Source of the DNA: an uncultured Oscillospiraceae bacterium
GTDB lineage: Bacteria; Bacillota; Clostridia; Oscillospirales; Ruminococcaceae
Reading direction: 5' to 3'
Assembly: GCA_910587135.1 (NCBI GenBank)
Contig: CAJULF010000087.1
Location: forward strand, 1 to 8,041
Length of the DNA stretch: 8,041 bases
How positions within the stretch are numbered: position 1 is the stretch's first letter; every line of letters starts with the position of its first letter. This document shows, piece by piece, positions 1 to 4,308 of this stretch. The notes beneath the pieces were generated by a model. It searched no databases. It was not told where the DNA came from and saw only the letters and a program-made list of their open reading frames with translations. The position numbers and the translations under genes were made by a program.

Positions 1-1
1 C

Positions 2-54
2 CAAAAAACTCGTTTTTTTTGAGAAAATTGTGTAAAGTAATATTGACAAAATCA
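2..54. repeat. Left arm of a 53-base perfect terminal inverted repeat
   Basis: Positions 2-54 are the exact reverse complement of 7989-8041, without a mismatch. The outermost part contains a small hairpin, A6 (3-8), loop CTCG, T6 (13-18). Further in lies the core ATTGTGTAAAGTAATATTGA (27-46). A TGTGTAAA core near the tip recalls ends of IS256-family insertion sequences, but this is only a resemblance and no transposase gene is present. The arm butts directly onto an open coding frame, so it looks inserted. It could be the end of a multicopy element at which an assembly stopped, or a real terminus of a mobile unit. Confidence 0.9.
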
Positions 55-314
55 AAAGGCCTATCAAGGCTTTATGGTGCTCCAGCAGGGATTGCTCGTG
101 GTCGTATGAAACGGAACTGCCACACGCAGAATTCAATATCTATGAGGATGACGAGCTGTACTGTATCGGAATGGTGGTTGATCTGAACAATCCCGAACAT
201 GAGTATCGGGATTTCATTGAACAGGAGCTTGCGGACGGCATATGCATGGAGGATATCAAACTGGCGGTCAGCGTTATTAAGGCGCTTAAGAAAAGGGGGC
301 GGGAGAATGGCTGA
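54..314 (+). pseudogene. 3' fragment of a small phage protein, cut by the left repeat
   Basis: An open frame ends at TGA 312-314 and runs left without a stop to the repeat boundary. The first in-frame stop upstream is TAA at 33-35, inside the repeat. The first in-frame ATG is at 171 and has no ribosome binding site before it, so the true start was probably lost on the left. About 86 residues remain. They include an aromatic, Cys-containing stretch (CSWSYETELPHAEF, near residues 14-27), a DDELYCIGMVV segment, and a charged helical tail ending KKRGRENG. The fragment resembles short conserved hypothetical phage proteins, but I cannot give it a function. Its stop overlaps the next start by 8 bases, so it belonged to the same operon. 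A repeat insertion within the gene is the simplest explanation for the lost N-terminus; a gene start beyond a contig break is the alternative. Confidence 0.65.
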
Positions 315-615
315 ATACATAGAGCGCGAAAAGGTTTACAAAATGCTGAATGCTTTGGGCGGCTGCGGCGCAGAGCCCGAAAGCTGGGCGGACGGCTGGG
401 ATAAGGCTTTTGATGAGGCAATAAGGGAATTGGATAATATCCCCGCCGCCGACGTTAGACCGGAGAGGCACGGGCGGTGGATTGAAGACGAGAAGTATGG
501 TATTGTTATTTGTTCAGAATGCGGAGAAGAACACGCATGGGAAGATTACCGTGCTTCTTATTGCGAAGATTGCGGCGCTAAGATGGACGGGAAGGACGGT
601 GAGAGCGATGGATAG
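307..615 (+). CDS. Phage zinc-ribbon protein of unknown function
   Basis: This is a 102-residue protein. I chose the ATG at 307 over an upstream in-frame ATG at 199 because 307 follows a purine-rich GGGGGCGGGAGA site and fits the overlap pattern of the operon. The N-terminus (EYIEREKVYKMLNAL) is helical. It is followed by the segment IPAADVRPERHGRW (residues 45-58), which I recognise as common in Clostridia phage proteins. The C-terminus holds two CxxC knuckles, C69/C72 and C86/C89, predicted to bind one zinc ion. The frame continues to TAG 613-615 and overlaps the next gene by 8 bases. The family is usually annotated only as a hypothetical or zinc-ribbon protein. A nucleic-acid or protein-docking role is possible, but nothing in the sequence specifies it. 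The family resemblance is firm; the function is unknown. Confidence 0.85.
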   Translation: MAEYIEREKVYKMLNALGGCGAEPESWADGWDKAFDEAIRELDNIPAADVRPERHGRWIEDEKYGIVICSECGEEHAWEDYRASYCEDCGAKMDGKDGESDG

Positions 616-970
616 GCTGACATTTTTGGACAACGGAAGTCCCGCGTTTAATCTAAGAGACTGCGTTTGCAAGAACGAGATTGCGCGCAAACTGTACGCT
701 TATGAGGACACGGGGCTTACTCCCGAGGAAATAACCGCTATGAAAGCTGACAACGAGCGCCTACACAGGCTTCTTGACAAAGCCGAAGAGATTGTGCAGT
801 CCGCTGTAAGTGCTCCAAAAAGTGATGATTGTGTGCATTGCAGGGATTGTGCTTACCTCAATGTAAACAACGGAGAAATCCGATGCGGATACCCCTTTAC
901 GATTACTAATGGACTTGATGATTGGTGCCATCGTGCGAAGAAACGAAAGGAGCGTGAGGATAATGCTTGA
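608..970 (+). CDS. Cys-rich phage protein of unknown function, putative metal binding
   Basis: This is a 120-residue protein starting at ATG 608, with GGTGAGAG just upstream. Its start overlaps the preceding stop by 8 bases. The first part contains the segment ARKLYAYEDTGLTPEEI (residues 26-42), a signature I associate with small Clostridia phage proteins. A probable coiled-coil helix follows at about 45-65. The C-terminal third is rich in cysteines: C75, C78, C81, C93 and C107, in a CxxCxxC plus two distal Cys arrangement, then a basic tail (KKRKER). This pattern suggests a zinc site, or less likely an iron-sulfur site. It is the second Cys-rich protein in a row in this operon, so the two may act together or bind a common partner; that is inference. 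I do not recognise a specific function. Confidence 0.8.
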   Translation: MDRLTFLDNGSPAFNLRDCVCKNEIARKLYAYEDTGLTPEEITAMKADNERLHRLLDKAEEIVQSAVSAPKSDDCVHCRDCAYLNVNNGEIRCGYPFTITNGLDDWCHRAKKRKEREDNA

Positions 971-1163
971 AACAATTACCCTCATAGTAGCTATATCCGG
1001 TGCAGTGGTAAATATCATATCTCTGCTTCTGGCGGTTAAAATTTTTTTTGCTGCGAATAAACTGTTAGATGTTCAAGCAGAGCGCTTCGAGAACCTGACA
1101 AAGCTCTGTGTGGAGCTTGTGAGTGAAGCAATTTCAAGAGTGGCAGGTAAGAAAGAGAGGTAA
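963..1163 (+). CDS. Small single-pass membrane protein
   Basis: This is a 66-residue protein starting at ATG 963, with GAAAGGAGCGTGAGG upstream as ribosome binding site. The start overlaps the previous stop by 8 bases. An in-frame ATG at 909 lies inside the preceding gene and lacks a comparable site, so it was not used. Residues about 4-30 form one strongly hydrophobic helix (ETITLIVAISGAVVNIISLLLAVKIFFAA). The rest is amphipathic and ends in a basic tail (AGKKER). With no signal-peptide cleavage site, an N-terminal anchor with a cytoplasmic C-terminus is the likeliest topology. A holin is unlikely: there is only one helix, no lysin gene is adjacent, and the gene sits in the early operon. Its role is unknown. 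Confidence 0.75.
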   Translation: MLETITLIVAISGAVVNIISLLLAVKIFFAANKLLDVQAERFENLTKLCVELVSEAISRVAGKKER

Positions 1164-1168
1164 CGGAA

Positions 1169-1576
1169 ATGGACGAGCTTAGAGGCCTTTGGCGCGGGAA
1201 GCGCATTGACAACGGAGAGTGGATTCACGGAGTGCCTTTACAGCATTGTGATGGGGATTGGCAACTGATAAGCGGCAAAGTAGGGGCTATGGCAATACAG
1301 ACAGTTGTTGCAGATACCCTCAGCGAGTGTACGGGGGTACGCGATGATAACGGCAGGCTCATTTTCGAGGGGGATATTGTTGAGCACAATGGCGAACGTT
1401 ATGTGATCAAGTATCTTGAAAAATATATGAGATTTTCGCCTGTTAAGCCCGGCACCGTATTTGCCGTTTTTGATTACACGCAGTCTGAAATCATCGGCAA
1501 TATCCACGACAATCCCGAACTGCTGAATGACAGACATAAGGAGACCGGCAATGACCAAGAAAGAGCGGCAAGATAA
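1169..1576 (+). CDS. YopX-family phage protein
   Basis: This is a 135-residue protein with the order of conserved blocks typical of the YopX family, first named from the Bacillus phage SPbeta. An N-terminal RGKRIDNGEWIHG segment (9-21) is followed by ECTGVRDDNGRLIFEGDIV (53-71), a beta-rich middle, and IIGNIHDNPELL (108-119). Length and layout match full-length members. YopX proteins are very common in Firmicutes phages and their biochemical function is not established. The start at 1169 lies 5 bases after the previous stop, with AGAGAGG upstream as a modest ribosome binding site. The last 26 bases overlap the next gene, whose site and start lie inside this frame, so the two are probably translationally coupled. 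The family call is confident. Confidence 0.9.
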   Translation: MDELRGLWRGKRIDNGEWIHGVPLQHCDGDWQLISGKVGAMAIQTVVADTLSECTGVRDDNGRLIFEGDIVEHNGERYVIKYLEKYMRFSPVKPGTVFAVFDYTQSEIIGNIHDNPELLNDRHKETGNDQERAAR

Positions 1577-2231
1577 AGCCTGGCAGCTGCGCTATAAGAA
1601 GTCGATAGCGGAGGGCTTTAACATCAACGATATCAGCGACGAATTGTACGAGATACAAAGCGCGTGTGATGATGTGAGATATTTTTTTGAGGGCAGTGAG
1701 GCGGAGCTTATAGCCGCGCTGGACGGTGATGAGGAAGAGGCGTTTGAAGTGCGGATGCTGTTTAGCGAGATATCGGCGGAGGCAAACGAGCTTTTCGATA
1801 TCATCAACAGCGGAGATATTACGGATTGCTTTGACGATTTCTTTGCCGCTGTTGCGCATGGCAGTATAAAACGTTTGGGATATGACGCATATCAAGAGGA
1901 TTACTACCAAATGACAAGCATAGAGCAGCAGTGGGGCTCTGAGGAAGCTGAAAAACGTATTATGAGCAAAACCAAGTCGGATCTTGTCGCGGCTGCCCGC
2001 CAATGCTTCGGAGTGGCGGCGGCAATTCTGAATATCCGATATAAATACGATTATCTCAAAGCCTCGCTTGATATTCTCAAGAGCGAAAACGCATCCTACC
2101 TGCAGGCGATAAAGGGTATAGAGGACGCATACAATGCGGCTGACGAAGACGGTTGGAACGAGTGTCACGAGCCGACCCGAAACTTCGACAGACTGGCGGA
2201 GGCACTGCCCGAGAGGGCTTGGCTGGAGTGA
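1551..2231 (+). CDS. Conserved phage protein of unknown function, acidic and helical
   Basis: This is a 226-residue protein. The ATG at 1551 is preferred over an in-frame ATG at 1527 because ATAAGGAGA (1535-1543) sits correctly before it and MTKKERQDKAWQLRYKKS is a typical start for this group. The protein looks almost entirely alpha-helical and is markedly acidic in its first half (LDGDEEEAFEVRM, 57-69). It has a conserved-looking FDDFF segment (94-98) and a helical C-terminal half around NIRYKYDYLKASLDILK (161-177). I recognise similar proteins in Clostridia prophages, always upstream of replication or late regulators, but none has an assigned role to my knowledge. No catalytic motif, metal site or membrane segment is visible. 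It could be a protein-interaction factor or a DNA mimic because of its charge; that is speculation. Confidence 0.8.
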   Translation: MTKKERQDKAWQLRYKKSIAEGFNINDISDELYEIQSACDDVRYFFEGSEAELIAALDGDEEEAFEVRMLFSEISAEANELFDIINSGDITDCFDDFFAAVAHGSIKRLGYDAYQEDYYQMTSIEQQWGSEEAEKRIMSKTKSDLVAAARQCFGVAAAILNIRYKYDYLKASLDILKSENASYLQAIKGIEDAYNAADEDGWNECHEPTRNFDRLAEALPERAWLE

Positions 2232-2232
2232 T

Positions 2233-2241
2233 AGGAGGTGA
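2233..2241 (+). promoter_or_regulatory. Near-perfect Shine-Dalgarno site fixing a start
   Basis: AGGAGGTGA at 2233-2241 lies 4 bases before ATG 2246. It is the strongest ribosome binding site of the left operon and decides the start of the 87-residue protein against an upstream ATG at 2153 that lies inside the previous gene. Confidence 0.8.
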
Positions 2242-2245
2242 GATC

Positions 2246-2509
2246 ATGGGTAAAAGAAAACTGACAGGCAGCGAAAGGGAGCTTCACAAGAAAGCAACGG
2301 CGATCCGCAAGCGCTTCAGCTCCATGAATGACGCGGAGCTTGTAGAGATGTTTGCGGATATGCCGAAAGCAGCCGATTTACAGCAGGAAACAGCCTCGGA
2401 TATAATATCGGAATTTATAGAGAGGCTTTCCGCTGAATCAATCTGGGGCATAGGCAAAATCACTATAAAGAAAATCAAGACGTTTGCAGAGGAAAAGGAA
2501 TACATATAA
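2246..2509 (+). CDS. Small phage protein of unknown function
   Basis: This is an 87-residue basic, helical protein starting at ATG 2246 behind an excellent ribosome binding site. The N-terminus is strongly positive (MGKRKLTGSERELHKKATAIRKR). A middle acidic helix (MNDAELVEMFADMP) and a C-terminal segment (WGIGKITIKKIKTFAEEKEYI) follow. The last segment loosely recalls the turn of a helix-hairpin-helix DNA-binding element (GIGKITIKKI), but one such motif in isolation is weak evidence. No family is recognised. The gene starts 14 bases after the previous stop and ends 15 bases before the regulator gene, so it is part of the same transcript. DNA binding is a reasonable but unproven guess. Confidence 0.7.
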   Translation: MGKRKLTGSERELHKKATAIRKRFSSMNDAELVEMFADMPKAADLQQETASDIISEFIERLSAESIWGIGKITIKKIKTFAEEKEYI

Positions 2510-2524
2510 GGGGGAATTTTCGGT

Positions 2525-2929
2525 ATGATCCGCGAGTATCTGAACAACTATTATCTGATGGAGCAACTCATAAAAGAATGCGATGAGGAACTGGAGGTCA
2601 TCGAGGCAAAGCTGTACACATCTCCGGCTTTTGATACGAGCGGCATACCGAAAAATCCCTCTCCGCGAAACCGCATTGAGGACACATATATTGATATTAT
2701 TCAACGCAAGGAAATTCTCACGGCTCAACGTGAGGAGTATATGTCCATCAAGCAAAAAGTGGAGCGGTATATAGATGGTATCTCTGACTTGCTGACGCGC
2801 AGGATCTTTGAGAAACACATCCTGCAAAAGAAAACATTCAAGGTCATTGCAGATGAACTGGGCGGCAATAACACCGAATCCAGCGTCAACAAGGCGTATA
2901 ACCGATATATCAGGGACAATCCCGAGTGA
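2525..2929 (+). CDS. Phage late-gene regulator, sigma-like/ArpU-RinA-type
   Basis: This is a 134-residue protein, last gene of the left operon, with AAGGGGG upstream of ATG 2525. A long helical N-terminal half (1-35, then 55-85) contains the YTSPAFDTSGIPKNPSPRNR linker (31-50) typical of small phage regulators annotated as DUF1492, ArpU-like or sigma-70-like. The C-terminal part, residues about 93-130, is a helix-turn-helix resembling sigma region 4 (RRIFEKHILQKKTFKVIADELG then a recognition helix near ESSVNKAYNRYIR). Family members switch on late genes, and their genes typically sit just before the small terminase, as here. The likely target is the promoter at 3806-3814 through the 9-base repeats upstream of it. 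The class is recognised well; which subfamily it belongs to, and its target, are inference. A leftward cassette now separates it from the late operon. Confidence 0.75.
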   Translation: MIREYLNNYYLMEQLIKECDEELEVIEAKLYTSPAFDTSGIPKNPSPRNRIEDTYIDIIQRKEILTAQREEYMSIKQKVERYIDGISDLLTRRIFEKHILQKKTFKVIADELGGNNTESSVNKAYNRYIRDNPE

Positions 2930-2943
2930 CCTCTCAATACGAC

Positions 2944-2978
2944 AATTATCCCCGCTCTGTTAAAGGGCGGGGATAATT
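2944..2978. terminator. Bidirectional hairpin terminator between convergent genes
   Basis: A perfect 12-base stem (2944-2955 with 2967-2978, AATTATCCCCGC on the plus strand) encloses an 11-base loop. It lies 15 bases after the regulator stop on the plus strand. Its right arm also touches the stop codon (2978-2980) of the leftward DUF2442 gene. The outer stem is AT-rich and supplies weak U-rich 3' flanks in both directions, although there is no long T-run. It is well placed to end both transcripts. Confidence 0.7.
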
Positions 2979-3412
2979 TATACCGGTTCTCCGAAAACAC
3001 GCTTCATTGAACTTTCGGTAGTGATCCACTGTTTTCCGAATTTTTGAATGTCAACACCGTTGATAAGTTTGCCGGACGCGGCGGCTTTACGCAGCGTGCT
3101 GTCGTCCAATCCCCATTTTTTTGCGGCGTCTGAAAATGACATCAGACCGTCAAAGGGACTTAAATAGTTGACCGAGCCTTCCCACAGTTCACATTCCGAG
3201 ACGTCAAGCTCGTCGTTCCAAGCTACTGCGTATCCTCCGCAGTCAACGTGTACAAGATTGAAAATATCGGGATTTCGCAGCGCTTTATAATCCGGGAACT
3301 GTTCGAAAAGCTGCTTCACATCATAATCCTTGACTTTTCCGTTCTCAAAGATCACAATTAAATGTAAATCCTCGGCGGGATATACTTCCTTGACCTTTAT
3401 AGAATTTGCCAT
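2978..3412 (-). CDS. DUF2442 protein with C-terminal helix-turn-helix, putative antitoxin/autorepressor
   Basis: This is a 144-residue protein read leftwards from ATG 3412, with GGAGGTGA (3417-3424, minus strand) as ribosome binding site. Residues about 5-85 form the beta-rich DUF2442 fold: VKEVYPAEDLHLIVIFENGKV at the start and a CGGYAVAWNDELDVS segment near 58-72. Residues about 90-138 form a helix-turn-helix (MSFSDAAKKWGLDDSTLRKA, then a winged GKQWITTESSMKRVFGEP end) of the type found in antitoxins and small repressors. The gene follows a DUF4160 gene on the same strand; this pair recurs in bacterial genomes and mobile elements. The fused DNA-binding domain and the palindrome in the promoter suggest that this protein represses its own operon. 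An antitoxin role is inference from organisation alone. It is the second gene, which is unusual for an antitoxin but seen in some systems. Confidence 0.8.
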   Translation of the reverse strand: MANSIKVKEVYPAEDLHLIVIFENGKVKDYDVKQLFEQFPDYKALRNPDIFNLVHVDCGGYAVAWNDELDVSECELWEGSVNYLSPFDGLMSFSDAAKKWGLDDSTLRKAAASGKLINGVDIQKFGKQWITTESSMKRVFGEPV

Positions 3413-3434
3413 AAAATCACCTCCATGAGCAAAA

Positions 3435-3452
3435 GCCCCTTACTTAAGGGGC
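3435..3452 (-). terminator. Hairpin over the DUF4160 stop codon, possible attenuator
   Basis: An 8-base perfect stem (3435-3442 with 3445-3452) with a 2-base loop covers the TAA stop of DUF4160 (3440-3442). On the minus strand it is followed by TTTTGCTC, so it looks like a weak intrinsic terminator between the two cassette genes. An outer pairing of 3429-3435 with 3458-3464 could extend it and hide the T-run. Ribosomes reaching the stop would melt the stem. A role in setting the ratio of the two proteins is inference. Confidence 0.5.
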
Positions 3453-3691
3453 GGGAGCTTTTGCAGCGTCTTAGTGTTCCACATTTCCATGATTTCCTTC
3501 TGATGAAGCTTCCACCAGTCCTTGATCATATCCTGTGCCCTTTGCGGCAGATCGCCTTCCATCATTTCGCCTGTTTCGATGGAGATTTCGGCGTTGTACT
3601 CGCCGTATACCGCATGAAAGTGAGGGGGATTGTGTTCTCTGGTAAAGAAAATCTTGATAACAATTCCGTAGAATCTTGTTATTTCCGGCAT
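3440..3691 (-). CDS. DUF4160 protein, putative toxin partner
   Basis: This is an 83-residue protein starting at ATG 3689-3691. An in-frame GTG at 3698-3700 is rejected because it abuts the ribosome binding site (AAAGGAAG, minus strand 3700-3707), whereas the ATG is 8 bases away. The protein shows the DUF4160 hallmarks: PEITRFYGIVIKIFF (2-16), the conserved HNPPHFH motif (20-26), and a C-terminal helix with DWW (58-60). The invariant histidines could bind metal or act in catalysis, but no activity is established to my knowledge. It heads a two-gene leftward operon with the DUF2442-HTH gene. Such pairs have toxin-antitoxin-like organisation. Toxicity is not shown by the sequence, and a regulatory or defence role is equally open. 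The family call is strong; the toxin role is weak inference. Confidence 0.85.
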   Translation of the reverse strand: MPEITRFYGIVIKIFFTREHNPPHFHAVYGEYNAEISIETGEMMEGDLPQRAQDMIKDWWKLHQKEIMEMWNTKTLQKLPPLK

Positions 3692-3717
3692 TGTTTGCAC
3701 TTCCTTTCTGTAATTAT

Positions 3718-3746
3718 ATTATATCACGATATCGTGAATTTGTCAA
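3718..3746 (-). promoter_or_regulatory. Consensus sigma-A promoter of the DUF4160-DUF2442 cassette
   Basis: Read leftwards, TTGACA (3741-3746) and TATAAT (3718-3723) are both perfect consensus hexamers separated by exactly 17 bases. An A/T-rich stretch at 3751-3770 could act as an UP element. The transcript would start near 3711, giving a leader of about 20 bases before ATG 3691. Such a strong promoter implies that tight repression is needed. Confidence 0.85.
3724..3737. promoter_or_regulatory. 14-base perfect palindromic operator inside the promoter spacer
   Basis: TCACGATATCGTGA is identical on both strands and lies between the -35 and -10 hexamers, directly abutting the -10. A dimeric repressor bound here would block RNA polymerase. 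The helix-turn-helix protein encoded at 2978-3412 is the obvious candidate. Sequence and position are seen; the binding partner is inference. Confidence 0.7.
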
Positions 3747-3771
3747 GGGCATTTTTAATTTTTTTTAAATT

Positions 3772-3798
3772 TGTCCTGAATGTCCCACATGTCCCGAA
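3772..3798 (+). repeat. Three tandem 9-base TGTCC repeats upstream of the late promoter
   Basis: TGTCCTGAA (3772-3780), TGTCCCACA (3781-3789) and TGTCCCGAA (3790-3798) follow one another with no gap and share TGTCC at the same phase. They cover the place where a -35 hexamer would be. The 9-base period fits direct-repeat binding by an activator, probably the regulator at 2525-2929. Confidence 0.65.
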
Positions 3799-3805
3799 GC
3801 ATATG

Positions 3806-3814
3806 TGATATAAT
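3806..3814 (+). promoter_or_regulatory. Late promoter: extended -10 without a -35
   Basis: TGATATAAT is a perfect extended -10 (TGN then TATAAT at 3809-3814). The region 17 bases upstream (3786-3791, CACATG) has no -35 likeness and instead lies in the TGTCC repeats. This architecture suggests activator dependence. The transcript would start near 3821 and carry a leader of about 75 bases to the small terminase. That leader contains a 5-base GC hairpin (3854-3858 with 3871-3875) just before the ribosome binding site. Confidence 0.65.
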
Positions 3815-3894
3815 TAAAATGTATTCTAATCAATTGCAGGCACTCCTTATTTACCGCGCTCTCGCCCGAACGCGGAATTTTAAGGAGGATTTTT

Positions 3895-4308
3895 ATGTCA
3901 AAAAATCAAAAGCCGGCGGAGCTGCAGGGTTATGAGATGCCGCCCGTCAGAGATTTCCTGACCGAAACACAGCGCGACGGAACAACGCTGTGCGCGACGG
4001 ACGTCTATTCGGAAACCTATTCATGGTTAAAGGCAAGGGGGTGTGAAAATACAGTAAGCAGACAGCTTATCGAGCAGTACGCAATGTCGGTGAGCCGCTG
4101 GGTACACTGTGAGCAGATTATTTCCAAATACGGCTATATTGCCAAGCACCCTACAACGGGAGCGGCAATGACCTCTCCCTATGTTACTATGTCGCAGGCG
4201 TACATGAAGCAGATCATCTCGATCCGCGCCGAGATAAACAGGTTAGTCGAGGACAGCCGCCCCAAGCTGATTGAGGGAGTAGTGCGGGAGGTGGTCTACG
4301 GTGAGTGA
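3895..4308 (+). CDS. terS: Phage terminase small subunit, P27 family
   Basis: This is a 137-residue protein starting at ATG 3895, with TAAGGAGGAT (3881-3890) upstream. It shows the P27-type pattern: a helical N-terminal DNA-binding region, a conserved block from QYAMSVSRWVHCEQIISKYG (61-80) into AKHPTTGAAMTSPYVTMSQAYMKQI (83-107), and a helical C-terminus. In the family the small subunit forms a ring that recognises viral DNA and loads the large ATPase/nuclease for packaging. It is the first gene after the late promoter. Its stop overlaps the methyltransferase start by 8 bases. In Clostridia phages methyltransferases often sit between small and large terminase, so the missing large subunit should lie beyond the right end. 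The length is normal and the gene looks intact. Confidence 0.85.
   Translation: MSKNQKPAELQGYEMPPVRDFLTETQRDGTTLCATDVYSETYSWLKARGCENTVSRQLIEQYAMSVSRWVHCEQIISKYGYIAKHPTTGAAMTSPYVTMSQAYMKQIISIRAEINRLVEDSRPKLIEGVVREVVYGE

Noticed and set aside
199..306. Upstream in-frame start for the zinc-ribbon gene
   Set aside because: These bases are the coding end of the preceding gene fragment in another frame; ATG 307 has the ribosome binding site and the typical family N-terminus.
1491..2168. Long minus-strand open frame (225 codons) opposite the acidic phage protein
   Set aside because: It lies entirely opposite well-supported plus-strand genes, has no ribosome binding site or recognisable family, and its composition is that of an antisense shadow.
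3692..3700. GTG start for the DUF4160 gene
   Set aside because: The GTG directly abuts the Shine-Dalgarno sequence; ATG 3689-3691 is correctly spaced and begins with the family's usual MPEI.
3425..3808. Plus-strand open frame of 127 codons across the cassette
   Set aside because: It is antisense to the DUF4160 gene and runs through the divergent promoter region; its residue content shows no family likeness.
3854..3875. GC hairpin in the leader of the small terminase gene as a terminator or riboswitch
   Set aside because: The stem is only 5 bases with a 12-base loop and a short AATTTT flank; no conserved riboswitch core can be recognised.
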